NCBI GenBank assembly: GCA_037178675.1
Contig: JAYMGJ010000792.1
Coordinates: 1-17,222, forward strand
Source: Scleroderma bovista
Taxonomy: Eukaryota; Basidiomycota; Agaricomycetes; Boletales; Sclerodermataceae
Direction: 5' to 3'
DNA length: 17,222 nt
Made by a program: the position numbers and the translations under genes. Every line of letters starts with the position of its first letter. Within the stretch, counting starts at the first letter, position 1. This document shows positions 1 to 8,990 of the stretch, one piece after another. The notes under the pieces are model-generated. The model searched no databases. It worked only from the letters and a program-made list of their open reading frames with translations, and was not told the DNA's origin.

Positions 1-62
1 TAGACATATAATCATACATTCCAGACACAAACTTCTGATCTTCACTTCTTCCTATTATGAAT

Positions 63-635
63 TCAGGTGGCCTTGAAGAAACTGAACAATTGATCATCAT
101 TGCCAACTTCCAAGACATCGATATAGATCTGGAACAAGGTGTAAAACAACACTGTCCCAAGCATAGTGATGGAGAGTTTTACCTCCCGACGAGGTCCAGG
201 AGCACCTCCAGGATCAGTCCAAACATTGTTAGTGTTGTCCTCAAGCGCGACACTATAGGGGAGGCTGTGTCAGTCACAGTCAAACCGCAGATTCCAACGA
301 CTCACTTGTATCTATCTTGATGTTTGGTGATTACCCACCGCTGATTAAAGGAGCCGACAATGACCTCCCCTTCCTTATCCTGAACGAATTTGTATGATGT
401 GGTGGGGCTGACGACAGTAATCTCGTAGGTGCACTTCGGTGGTCCATGAACTCTCCGGACATGGAAACGCTGGCCGAGGCTCACTTCATCAGAAGGTCAG
501 TTGAAAGGTGACTAGACTTACCTTGGGCGCATTATTGATCACAACTTTATTGCCATAAACGCCAAAGTAATCTTCGTTGGACTGTATATAGTAATCGCCA
601 GTAGTGAGTGCGCAGGAGGGATCAGGCAGAGACAT
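63..635 (-). CDS. Small beta-trefoil-like protein, probable mycocypin/I66-type peptidase inhibitor
   Basis: Four exons on the minus strand, 635-522, 469-306, 252-183 and 128-63, encode 137 residues. The introns are 52-54 nt with GTAAGT, GTGAGT and GTAAAA donors and CAG/TAG acceptors, and all phases join without a stop. The start at 635 gives MSLPDPSC, as in short fungal inhibitors; an in-frame ATG at 680 would add 15 residues. There is no signal peptide. Strand-like segments recur in a trefoil-like pattern: GDYYIQSN (13-20), RWVIT (near 83-87), VWTDP (near 103-107) and a QLFSF end (near 130-134). Fungal I66/mycocypin-type inhibitors are cytosolic beta-trefoils of about 150 residues that block proteases through variable loops. 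The gene model is well supported; the family name is inferred from length, motif spacing and host type. A small trefoil lectin is the alternative. The 3' end lies only 62 nt from the window edge. Confidence 0.72.
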
Positions 636-680
636 GATGAATATGCGCAGAGTGTTAGCTCTAGTTTCTCCATTGTCCAT

Positions 681-934
681 CCTTTTATCTGCTGAAGGGG
701 CGCTTCGATGAGAGTTGCACTACAGTGGCATGCGGCATTGTTCGTTTCCCGTCCGAATAGAATATTGTACATAAATTCCATACGTACCCGATGGGACCAC
801 CATGAATGCTTTACGCCCAGAGTCTGTAGTGCCCTGTTAGCGTTCCGAAATTATTCGGTTCCCACACATCCACCACATTATGTAAAACCCGCGCACGGAG
901 AAAAGTGTGTACGTTAGCAGGACCTCAGTCACTG
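681..934. other. Upstream region of the inhibitor-like gene, no gene seen
   Basis: About 250 bp between the inhibitor-like gene start and the first transposon boundary. On minus it should hold that gene's promoter; AT-rich stretches near 765-775 could serve as a TATA region, but no motif is decisive. Short ORFs here have no recognisable content. Confidence 0.4.
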
Positions 935-1082
935 TATGACGCTCCGTCTGTAACAAAAACAAACACAAATATATTGTGATGCGCGACTTTGGGGCGACAT
1001 AATGTGCCCAATTCGGACACTGTATAGCCATAGGTTATGGAACTGTAAACCCCAAAAAAATCCGCGATGTGAAAATCCTTGA

Positions 1083-1170
1083 ATGCGCGATTATGTAAGC
1101 TCAAATGCGCGATTAGGTATGCTTGGATGCGCGATTTGGTATGCTTGGATGCGCGATTTGAGACTTGAAT
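1083..1170. repeat. Left subterminal GCGCGATT repeats
   Basis: Four imperfect copies of a roughly 22-bp unit with core TGCGCGATT, spaced 22-23 bp apart, the middle two followed by GGTATGCTTGG. They mirror an inverted set at 3135-3232 in the other arm. Regularly spaced subterminal motifs in DNA transposons often bind transposase; that role is inferred here. Confidence 0.75.
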
Positions 1171-1218
1171 GTGTGGTTTATGCAAGTTACTCTTCCGAAT
1201 GTATAGTAGTAAATAATA

Positions 1219-2166
1219 GTAGCTACTACACAGTACATGTAAATCTACTAACTCTCACCATCACGTCAATGGGGTGGCAGGACTGTCGTCGTGGTCATTA
1301 AGGCGGCCTGTGTTGAGACGTGGGGCCATCATCGCGCTGATGGCCATGACCGTGACCGTGACCGTCGAGGTGCTGGGGTATGAGGCCGTAGTCACTGACG
1401 TGCTGGAGTGGTGTGGTCCGCTGTCATACAGGTGGTGGATGTTGTCATGCCGGGGTCACGGGTGGGACCATCGAGTTGATGGTGGTGATGCTCATTGTCG
1501 TCGTTGTCGTGTTGGTGTCGGGGCCCTTTGATGTCGTCGTCGGTGGTGCCTGTTGTCGCCGCAGAATGCGGGTACGGTTGCGGCCAGTGTTGTGTATGTA
1601 CAAACATGCTGATTAGTAATCAGAGAAGCTGACGAGGTATTTGCATTTGTTTGTACCTGAGCTAGTCAGCCAATCCGTTCCTGTTCCCATCCCATTCACC
1701 GCTTCCGCTGACAACCCACAGCCAGTACCCACGATGACGGCCACCACGTCCGATGACGACACGGTACCCCACCCCCACCGTCGACGGCAGGGACGCCCAG
1801 CCACGCCGTCATCCGACGACGACATCCAGCCTCCAACAATGGCCACCTGCCAGCCCATCGTCCAGCGATGACGACAACGGCCATCACTGATGACAACACC
1901 CGCCACCCCCGACGTTGACAATGGCCCCGACCACCTCGCCAGTCCCGTCGTCCAACGATGACGACAACGACGATCCCCGTCCCCATCCCCACCCCTATCC
2001 CCAGCGTCATCCAACGACAACCACACGTCGACGATCACCACGGGTGCCCTGTGTTCGACAGCCACCCCCGCCGTACGAACATAGTATCTAGTTATTTGTG
2101 ATGTATTACATAGGTCTAATAAACTTTTTTTTACTCTACTGGATACAGCAGAGTGATAGTGGCTAC
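1219..2166. mobile_element. Nested foldback-type element with GT-rich and CA-rich arms (ends approximate)
   Basis: The left end (GTAGCTACTACAC near 1219) and the reverse complement of the right end (GGTAGCCACTATCAC, ending about 2166) are similar inverted termini. About 1264-1590 is strongly GT/GGTGGT-biased and 1640-2070 is CA/CCACCAC-biased on the same strand, so the halves can fold together. The centre carries a palindrome, CTGATTAGTAATCAG (about 1608-1622). The right terminus resembles that of the element at 3273-3961 (GGTAGYCACTA), suggesting one family. Long ORFs on both strands are products of the trinucleotide-like bias. The exact ends and target duplication are not certain. Confidence 0.55.
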
Positions 2167-2184
2167 CTTAAGTACTATTGCTCA

Positions 2185-2213
2185 CCAAATACCTGGCCTC
2201 CCCAGGTATTTGG
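2185..2213. repeat. Perfect hairpin inside the left TIR of the 923-bp element
   Basis: CCAAATACCTGG (2185-2196), a 5-nt loop, then CCAGGTATTTGG (2202-2213): perfect 12-bp arms. The right TIR copy (about 3058-3087) has the same hairpin with two arm substitutions. Confidence 0.9.
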
Positions 2214-2389
2214 CTGTCACAAAATGTCACAGAAAGTAACACAATGTCACATCCTATAATTTTGAAGTCCGCTTGGTGCACTAGGACAGAGGTCAAATGG
2301 ATGTTCTATTTGGCATATGTAGTAGACGTAAGTAGATTTAGTATTATTGTGTTGCAGTAAGAAGTAATGTGATGCTAGCTATCAATGTG

Positions 2390-2920
2390 CAGTATCGAAC
2401 GAGTGGCTATTAGGTTGCGTATATGAGTATGTACTTGATGCAAAGATATAAGGAGGCTGTGGTACGTGGGTTGGATGCTCGTGGGGTAGTGATAAATATG
2501 GGAGGGTAGAACTGCTCGTGATGTGGAAGAGGGTGAGCGATGTGCGGCACCTGTGAAAATAACTGGGGTGGCTGCTCGCTACCATTTGGAACTGATGGTG
2601 TGAAGGATTGAAGCATAAACAGTCGACGGCCCTGCGTGACTCGGACCAGCTTGCTGGGTTTGACTCAGCATCGTGCTGCATTGATCTGCATGGCCGGGTG
2701 GAGCGGCAGTGGAGTGTTTGCTGCACTGTCCATGGTGGGCTTCTCCAAATAGTGCAGAAAATCGAGGATTCTGAGCGAGAGCAGGATTTTCAGCCATTCG
2801 TGCCTTGATGTTCTTCAAGAGAGTTGTGATTGTGTCCTTGGTCTCGTGTGTTAGAAATTCATGCTCCGCTTTGGCTGTACTCGGCATGACCATCACAGCG
2901 TGATCTTTACTTGTCGTCAC
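2390..2920 (-). pseudogene. Gene-like coding fragment inside the 923-bp element
   Basis: From about 2920 to 2579 a minus-strand frame of 113 residues looks coding. It starts MTTSKDHAVMVMPS, contains a helical stretch around residues 28-55 (TITTLLKNIKARMAENP) and then a Gln/Ser/Pro-rich tail with QAGPSHAGPS. It stops at 2579, but similar Pro/His-rich composition continues in another frame to about 2410 (QVPHIAHPLPHHEQFYPP), which points to a frameshift near 2590-2600. I do not recognise the family. Its place inside a TIR element suggests capture of host sequence or remains of an element-encoded accessory gene. No intron was needed. Confidence 0.35.
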
Positions 2921-3134
2921 ACTGTTTTTTTCTATTTCAACGAATACTTCATGGATTCATGTCGTTCAAGTTTGTAGAGTTTAAGAATACATTTATCTTG
3001 AATTGTGACTGTACAGAAAAAGTATTATGAGGGGAATAGTTTGGTTTTCAGAAATTGGCCAAGTATCTGGGGAGGCCAGGTATTTGGTGAGCGATAGTAC
3101 ATTTACTACTGTGTATGCTTGGAAAAGTGGTCTA

Positions 3135-3232
3135 AATCGTGCATTCAGGTATGAAACCGCGCATTCGAGCACACCAAACCAAGCATACCTAACCGCGCAT
3201 TTGAGCTTACATAATCGCGCATTCAAGGATTT
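3135..3232. repeat. Right subterminal repeats, inverted relative to the left set
   Basis: Copies of the AATCGCGCA-type core (AATCGTGCATT, ACCGCGCATT, ACCGCGCATT, AATCGCGCATT), spaced about 20-30 bp. They are the reverse complement of the 1083-1170 block and belong to the other arm of the outer element. Confidence 0.75.
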
Positions 3233-3272
3233 TCACATTGCGGATTTTTTTGGGGTTTACAGTTCCATAATA

Positions 3273-3961
3273 GGTAGTCACTAAGGAGTAAACTATTGAG
3301 TCAGTTGGTACAAGATCACACTAAGAGACTAAGTAGATGTCAAATAAATATAATTGCCTCGAAGCATACAAGTGGTACTAAGGTATACATAATAAGACGG
3401 TGGTTGCGGTCATCATCGTTGGTGGTGGGTTGGTGGTGGCCTAGGCATTGGGGGTGCTGGTCGTCGGATTGGTGGCGTGAGGTGGTCATGGTCGTTGTTG
3501 TTATTTTTGATGCTGCTGCTGGGGGTTGTGGTCATTGGCATCCTCGATGCTGGTGCTGGGCTGCGAGTGGTGTGAGGACGTCGGAATTGGAAGAGAGAGC
3601 ATACGATTACTAATCGGTAATCCAGACCGCCACGTCAGCGTCCCGTCACATGGTCCAATTAGTAATACTACCAATGCACCCACTACCACTACCACCATCA
3701 ACACGATGACGACGACAACCACCAGCACCCTGACGGACGACAATGACGAACACCGCCACCACCAACCACCACCACCCATGCATCAAGCACCACGCATTGA
3801 ACGGGGGCCCACCAACGGACACCGCCACCTCCAATGGTGACGACGACAACCACCACCACTATGAACGTGTATGACGGCGACTACCCATCTTATTACTTAG
3901 TACCGTTTAGTAGTGTGATCTTGTACTGACTGACTCAATAGTTTACTCCTTAGTGACTACC
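3273..3961. mobile_element. Nested foldback-type TIR element with TA target duplication, 689 bp
   Basis: The ends are GGTAGTCACTAAGGAGTAAA and its exact reverse complement; inverted homology runs about 52 bp with two mismatches (through GTACAAGATCACACTA) and weakly beyond. TA flanks both sides (3271-3272, 3962-3963). It interrupts the right arm of the outer element: the uninterrupted left arm (about 1019-1051) reads ATAGCCATAGGTTATGG, while the right arm has this insertion at the same point. 3395-3560 is GT-rich, 3660-3870 CA-rich, with GATTACTAATC in the centre. No protein gene. Confidence 0.85.
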
Positions 3962-3984
3962 TATGGCTATACAGTGTCCGAATT

Positions 3985-4060
3985 GTGCAATGTCACCCCA
4001 AAGTCGCGCAGGGGTCACCGAAAAGTCGCGCACGGTCACCGAAAAAAGTCGCGCATCACT
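3985..4060. repeat. Three tandem GCGCGACTTT repeats near the outer right end
   Basis: On minus, GCGCGACTTT followed by a GGTGAC-type motif occurs three times at about 20-bp spacing (two as TTCGGTGACC, one as GGGGTGACA). The left terminus has a single copy (980-997). The right arm therefore gained subterminal copies. Confidence 0.75.
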
Positions 4061-4093
4061 ATATATTGTTTTTGTTACAGACGGAGCGTCATA

Positions 4094-4493
4094 GACGTCG
4101 ACCTTAGCGATGTAAACAGAATAGGTGCGGCCTTGCACTCATTAAGGAGGCCATCATCACTGAGCTTCCAGCTGGCATTGTGGAAACTGATCTGGAGGAG
4201 TGGTTGCCTCCCAATCATCTTCTGAATGCAGGCACACTTCAACAAAGGCTTGTTATGGCTGCGAAAGAAACTGCATATGAGCAATACTGTTGATGGTATA
4301 CCACGATAAATAGGGCATAGTTGTATCACTATATCATGTTTACTTTGCCAATTGTATGTTATATTCCAGATGGTACATTACTAAGAACAGTTTTATATAA
4401 AATAAAAGGCATTGTTGCATCGCGATACAGTGGTCTAAAGACAATGGGCTGGCCACCACGGGGGATACAACGAGAAGGGGAGGTGGTGAATAG
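4094..4493. other. Intergenic stretch, no gene seen
   Basis: About 400 bp between the outer element and the purine-rich repeats. It contains AT-rich DNA (4320-4410). Short ORFs on both strands carry no recognisable domain and no convincing splice structure. Confidence 0.5.
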
Positions 4494-4830
4494 CCAGCGA
4501 AAAGGGAAGCATGAGTCGGGCGCAGCGAGAAGGGGTGGCGGGCAGCGAATGGGTGTAGAATGTGAACTTCACCAGCGAGGAGGCATGAGTCGGGCGCAGC
4601 GAGAAGGGGAGGCGGTCAGCAAACATCAGTGGGTGTAGAACGTGAATTTCACCAGCGAAAACGGAGGTATGAGTCGAGGGCAGAGAGAAGGGGTGGTGGA
4701 CAGTGAATATGAGTGGATGTGGAAGTGGACTTCGACAGCGAAAAGGGGAGGTGGTAGCCAAGGAAAAGGGAGGCGTGAGTTGGATGCAGCGAGAAGAAGA
4801 GAGGGCGTGAAATGTGGATTTTCTTATACT
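4494..4830 (+). repeat. Degenerate purine-rich minisatellite
   Basis: About four degenerate copies of a unit built on GCGAAAAGGGAGG.ATGAGTCGG.CGCAGCGAGAAGG, with ATGAGT/GTGAGT landmarks at 4511, 4585, 4669 and 4775 (spacings 74, 84 and 106 bp). Two copies also share GGGTGTAGAA.GTGAA.TTCACCAGC. The plus strand is strongly A/G-biased. An ORF crosses part of it (Arg/Gly-rich), but the frame is not kept between units, so I do not call a gene. Confidence 0.7.
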
Positions 4831-5495
4831 GTTTGTTAAGCGTCGGGTGTGAATATCAAAGAAAATAGATAACTTAGGGGGTTTCCGGAGTCCAATTGAC
4901 GTAAACGTGCCCGTACCTTGTTCTTCTCAAAGTGATGAACCGAAATGGTCCGAATAAGGCCCCGAATGATAACAGGGCACACAACACTCTTACGCCCAGG
5001 TGGAGCCCGAAATTCTGCCAGCTTGTTCGGTTGGTTCTGAATTTAATCGAATCATGTGCAGTGGCTGATTGATGGATGAAGGACAAGGGAACTGCTCCAT
5101 GGCATTGAACACGAAGGTTTCTCGCTTCCTGCTCAAACCTATATTTGTTGGGCAAATATCATGGCACATGATATGATCCAATAGCCAGTACTAGTGCATT
5201 TGGAGTTCAAATCTCTGAGATCGTTGATACATGCTTCTAGCTCCATGCGAGTAGTACCCGGCCGCGCGCGTACTTGCTAAGCTCAAATTGACATGGAGCT
5301 CCTCTGGTCTGAGGCATACAAAAGAGTATTTCTCGTGATTCTCTCCACAACCGGTCATGCATCATCATCAGTACAGGGTATAGTATTATAGTTATATTGG
5401 AGTCGAAGTGTGTAAACAGGTGTAAACAACTTCGCTTGAAGTCCCGTTTAGTGAGATCGGTGCATTTGGCACACTGTTTCCAGACTACTGACTCA

Positions 5496-5732
5496 ATGGC
5501 CGACGACTGTGAAGACACGCAGCTGCTCGAAACCGATATTGAACCTGACCCTCAGGATTCTGTCATACTCGTTGCTGTCGAGCGAACTTATGCCAAAAGA
5601 CAGCGCTACTGTATACTTGAACGTGTGAGCGCGAGGCGCCCTTCTCGAGGGTACAAAGATCATCAAAGTATGGATAACTGGCTGCAGCCTGGAGTGGGTA
5701 CTGTCATCGGGAAACTTAAGATTGTGGCATAG
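5496..5732 (+). CDS. Short hypothetical ORF, 78 residues
   Basis: ATG at 5496 starts MADDCEDTQLLETDIEPDPQ, an acidic N-terminus, followed by a basic stretch with RTYAKRQRYCILERVSARR, then a stop at 5730-5732. A TTTCCAG acceptor-like site ends at 5481, so this could be a last exon, but no upstream exon was found. There is no recognisable domain, signal peptide or membrane segment. Composition is more gene-like than neighbouring ORFs; otherwise support is weak. Confidence 0.22.
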   Translation: MADDCEDTQLLETDIEPDPQDSVILVAVERTYAKRQRYCILERVSARRPSRGYKDHQSMDNWLQPGVGTVIGKLKIVA

Positions 5733-7422
5733 CTACTTCATAGTGGCTAACACCCTTCTGCATCTGTCTTCTATATAGAAATCATATCCATACACGGCAA
5801 CCGAAAGAGCAGGGCATAGCACCAACGCTAGTGCACAAAAGGACGACGGTTCATCCCACCATGCCCGATCCATAGGTGAACATTTTTCTCATCACAATGT
5901 ATTAAACCTAAGACACTGAAGCCGCCTTACCTATTCTTGACGTAAAGCATTTTTCTCAACAAGCTCCAATCCCGAAGTAAGGCGTTCTAGTAGAGCCCTT
6001 CATATCTGCCCGCGGTAAAGACGAGGGTGATATGTATTCATTTCTTTTTCGGCTTTCGCAGGCCAGACCAGTATGGTGGCAATCACGAGAGGCATTCTTT
6101 TGTAAGTTCTGTTGTGTGCCATCAGAGCCTTCTAAACCTTGCGGAAAGTGGTGCTCCAGATCAGAGGTAGTATGTGATCAAGTTATATCCACTGGGCCGT
6201 TGTTTCTATTTCTATTCGGATCGAATCCAGGGTCCACCAGTCATACTAGTAATGCGTTCCCGTGCTGGTGTTAGGTGGCCCATCAGCAAACGCGCCCAAA
6301 TTTGAAACCTAGTATGACCCTCAGAGGAATCCGGCGACTCTGGTGGCAGCTAGCTAGAGCTTAAGCAAGTTCTAGCAAGAAAATATCACGCTCGTAGTAT
6401 CAAATGTTGCAACTGTGCCAGGTCTGGCAAGACCTAGCCAAGGCTAGTTGCCTCGTGACGTCAGTCAAGTCCTTCTGCGCCTGTCCTGAATTCGTGGTGA
6501 GATGTCAGTGTGTCCAATTCAAGCTTCATTGTATATCGCATCTTTTCCTCATCTTCCTTAAGTTGTCTCCCCTCTCCAACATGAGGCCATCCTATAGACA
6601 ACACTTTTTTCCTCTGTGTAAACCCCCAGCATTTCAGGTTAGAGGTAAGACTATCTCGGAGCAAGAATAACTGGTGACCAATGGCCCAAGCAGCATTCAA
6701 TCACCATTTAGCTCCCACGTCACCCGCATTTCGTGAATTGTGTATGTACCTACGTACATCCCATTAGCTCTCATTTCCCTGCTATACCCCCTCCATCAGC
6801 CAAGCGCCCCGAGGCGTAGATCCATCTTTGCAGCACTTCAGGCTTCAGGCCCAGAATGTGCAGAAGCTTGGTTCAGCGCACGGATAAATCCAAGCGATCT
6901 GTTAGAGGTAAGTCTTATCTACCTTCTCTTCAGCAGAGCTCAAAGCTCACGCACTGGATCAGCGTTTCCGTTTCTGCCAGCAGATTGCCTGTAGATGTGA
7001 GATGAGGCGGCGAAGACTTTGCGTCGTCCAGGCAAGACTGTCGCTGGCAGGGTAGTGGTTTGACCTCAATGTTGGCCCCTCGTGCCATGTTCAGCATCGC
7101 CATATCATCCACGGCACTAATCGCAACCATGGTAAGAACGGTGCCCTGTTTTCCAGGAGCACCTGGGCGAACGATCCAGATAAGAGCCTCGACGCGCTGG
7201 ATCAGCAACCCCCCTCAACCGTTCCCAGGGCCATCATCAAAACGACCTTGACTAACACGTCACCCATCCCCTCGTTATGGACACCCGCCTCCTTTTGCTC
7301 GACTGCAAGCCTAGCATCGTGTCCAGACACCATTATCCATTTAGACACGCACACGCACTATACAACGCACATGTTAAATATTGACAGCCCCCCCCTAATC
7401 ACTGTTGGACAACTCTTGTATC

Positions 7423-7594
7423 TCATCTTGCACATCTCCATTCCTCAAACGTGACCTCGTTCAATTTCTCTAGTCTGTCGGTTTCTGCTAGCAATTCCGC
7501 ACGGTGCGCCGCCTGGAAGATCTTGATGTAATAATTCTTGCAGATAGAACAATTAGTCGTCGATGTTGTCTTATTTTGCATTCCCAGAAAGAAA
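7423..7594 (-). pseudogene. Possible host exon split by the hAT insertion (downstream part)
   Basis: On minus, immediately after the left target duplication, an open frame includes CSICKNYYIKIFQAAHRAEL, then LAETDRLEKLNEVTFEEW, and stops at 7423. If the hAT element and one 8-bp duplication are removed, the frame joins that of about 11850-11794 (RQDFTDTNVVTVVG) without a stop. The alpha-helical, charged composition looks coding. I do not recognise a family, and no complete exon set was found. Confidence 0.3.
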
Positions 7595-7602
7595 CCCACA
7601 AC
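7595..7602. repeat. Left 8-bp target-site duplication of the hAT element
   Basis: CCCACAAC directly before TAGTGTTGCC; the identical octamer follows the other end at 11786-11793. Confidence 0.9.
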
Positions 7603-7646
7603 TAGTGTTGCCACAAAGCCGATCTGATCCAAACCGAAGTGCAAAG

Positions 7647-7694
7647 TTCGTTTGACTTCGTTTTTCGAACTCGAACGAATCGAAGTCAAACGAA
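7647..7694. repeat. Subterminal TTCG/CGAA inverted repeat of the hAT element
   Basis: TTCGTTTGACTTCG (7647-7660) and CGAAGTCAAACGAA (7681-7694) are perfect 14-bp arms around a 20-nt loop that is itself CGAAC-rich. It lies about 45 bp inside the left terminus. The right terminus has similar TTCGAAC-type repeats (about 11690-11775). Confidence 0.85.
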
Positions 7695-7779
7695 GTCGGG
7701 CCGCTGAGCCAACCAATGGTGTTCTAGAAAGATTAAGAGTAGATACCGGGTAGATACAGCTAAACGAAGTCACAATTAT

Positions 7780-8384
7780 TACACCTGGAATAAGTCTCCT
7801 TGCTCGACGAAATAAACTCGTTCACAAGAAACCGCAGATGCTTGGGCAGGTAGAACATCCATTGCAACACGAAAGAGAAGTGGAAAGACTTGTTCATTGT
7901 GCTTTAAGTTACACAAAGTAGTAAGTTCAAGAGTGTTGTGGGCCTGTATTGAAAAGACTCGAGTGCACCTCCCAATAACGGACCAGATCAGTCACGCGCT
8001 CGCCGTGGGCAATGGTGACTTGCTCTCGTTTATAATGCTCGAGTTTGCGCTGTGCATCAAAACGATCTTCCTCAAACACCTTTTTGCGTCGCTCCTCGAG
8101 TCCAGCTGTGCTGGCAGTGTTAGGGCTTGATCCGGGGCTGCAGGCTGGTGAGTTGGCTGATGAACCAAATGGGGACGTCTCGACAGGTGTTGTTGAAGAT
8201 GAGCGGCAGATAGCAACATTGATGTTGGAGAGGCGCGAGACCGCTCGAACTTGAGCTCTTGCAGCTTGGAAGGCACGATCATGGCTTGGTGCCATGTTAC
8301 TACATGAGTAGAAGGATTCCAGTGATTCATTGAACTCACCATTGACTTTCGCACTTTCATGGTTTTTATATGCAAGCCCTCGCC
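7780..8384 (-). pseudogene. hAT transposase remnant with C-terminal dimerisation domain
   Basis: Minus strand. The first exon runs from the transposon junction near 8384 to 7969, with a Ser/Pro-rich part (SSTTPVETSPFGSSANSP), then a charged helix (RKKVFEEDRFDAQRKLEHY) and VTDLVRYWE. A 67-nt GTGCAC...TTAAAG interval (7968-7902) can be spliced in phase 0 to FPLLFRVAMDVLPAQASAV followed by SCERV, the hallmark of the hAT C-terminal dimerisation region. One extra T near 7811-7815 breaks the expected ERV(F/Y)SSSKET motif; beyond it the sequence decays. The catalytic RNase-H-like core is absent. The start of the open frame (beyond 8384, HSDKNFRNSC) is the TIR of the inserted element, not transposase. 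It can only be an inactive relic. Confidence 0.82.
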
Positions 8385-8431
8385 TACAACTGTTTCGGAA
8401 ATTCTTGTCCGAGTGGCGCAAATGTGCACTA

Positions 8432-8678
8432 CAGCTGTGCTCACTTGAGGTTGCCGTGAGAGAAAAACCTGAAAATTGCCGCCACTCCCTTCTGATTTTG
8501 CGCCCATCTCAGAATTGAAATATCTCGCGATCCAGAGCAGCTAGCGCCTTAATTCCTTCATATTCGGACTCCCCGGACTCGACTGCAGGGCACCGTAGTA
8601 AAGAATCCAACCTTTACCGCTCCGTTCATGTGCTAAAAAATCACACCCTCCCAGACGACATGATTGCATTTGCGTTCG
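8432..8678. repeat. Long terminal inverted repeat, left arm
   Basis: Pairs with 9644-9889 in reverse complement. Only one mismatch seen by eye in the outermost 150 bp (CATCTCAG versus CAACTCAG), then a few more inward. Confidence 0.9.
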
Positions 8679-8769
8679 GAAAAGCACCTCTGTCAAGCTG
8701 AATTTCAAGCAGATAGGGATGCTATAGGGTCCTTGAGGGCACAGTGGTGTTCCTGCATCGGTACTTATG

Positions 8770-8990
8770 GTGTGTCATACTGTGTCTCATGTTTGCATGC
8801 TCTGGCACACTTCTTAGCAACTCCCTCTTGTGTCGTATCACCTTCCTGACAACGAAAACATGCTTGAGTGTTACCTGGCACTGTAGGATGTTTCAACACA
8901 GCTGCTCGAGGATCGGAGAGGCTGATTTCTGGTGTATGTCGAGGCATCGCAACTATCTGATCAAACTGCCAGCTACTTCAATTCTAACTA
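8770..8990 (-). pseudogene. Cys-rich gene fragment inside the 1.46-kb element
   Basis: A minus-strand frame runs through MPRHTPEISLSDPRAAVLKH and then a Cys-rich part ACFRCQ...KKCARACKH (two CxxC/CxxxC pairs) before stopping near 8765. Composition is gene-like, and the cysteine pairs could bind zinc, but no named zinc-finger pattern fits. The sister copy at 13106-14357 has no equivalent seen by eye, so it may have been acquired by this copy alone. Confidence 0.3.

Larger units (their letters stand above)
2175..3097. mobile_element. Nested TIR element with TA target duplication, 923 bp
   Basis: About 40-bp terminal inverted repeats start CTATTGCTCACCAAATACC on the left and CTATCGCTCACCAAATACC on the right (reverse complement), with only a few mismatches. 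TA flanks both ends (2173-2174, 3098-3099). It sits near the centre of the outer element's palindrome, next to the 1219-2166 element. No transposase was recognised; the interior holds a decayed gene-like segment on minus (2390-2920), so it looks non-autonomous. Confidence 0.8.
937..4091. mobile_element. Outer TIR element with TA target duplication, host to three nested insertions
   Basis: The left end starts TGACGCTCCGTCTGTAACAA and the right end is its exact reverse complement, flanked by TA at 935-936 and 4092-4093. The inverted homology continues inward through an ATTCGGACACTGTATAGCCA block and a stretch with GCGCGATT repeats. Once the three nested elements are removed, only about 600 bp remain (937 to about 1218, a few bases near 2167-2174, 3098-3272, 3962-4091), so the ancestor was a short, almost fully palindromic non-autonomous element. 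No transposase is present. TA duplications are typical of Tc1/mariner-type integration, but the family is inferred from the duplication only. Confidence 0.85.
4840..7594. other. Gene-poor region with weak exon-like ORFs only
   Basis: No confident gene. Exon-like pieces worth recording: plus 6783-6906, ending in a perfect GAG/GTAAGT donor after the frame ALQASGPECAEAWFSARI; minus 7208-6930 (start MLIQRVEALIWIVRP); and plus 5496-5732 (listed separately). None joins into a longer spliced model that I could defend. No tRNA or rRNA was recognised. This may be decayed transposon or gene relics. Confidence 0.4.

Noticed and set aside
1083..1170. Possible CRISPR-like array of GCGCGATT repeats
   Set aside because: The units are short and directly adjacent without unique spacers, the context is eukaryotic with spliceosomal introns, and the repeats are mirrored in the other arm of a transposon.
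1274..2065. Several long ORFs on both strands
   Set aside because: They arise from GT-rich and CA-rich low-complexity sequence inside a foldback element; the products are repetitive Val/Gly/Asp/His/Thr strings without domain structure.
6020..6290. Cys-rich plus-strand frame (CKFCCVPSEPSKPCGKWC) resembling a fungal zinc cluster
   Set aside because: Cysteine spacing does not match the Zn2Cys6 pattern, and no flanking coding sequence or intron support was found.
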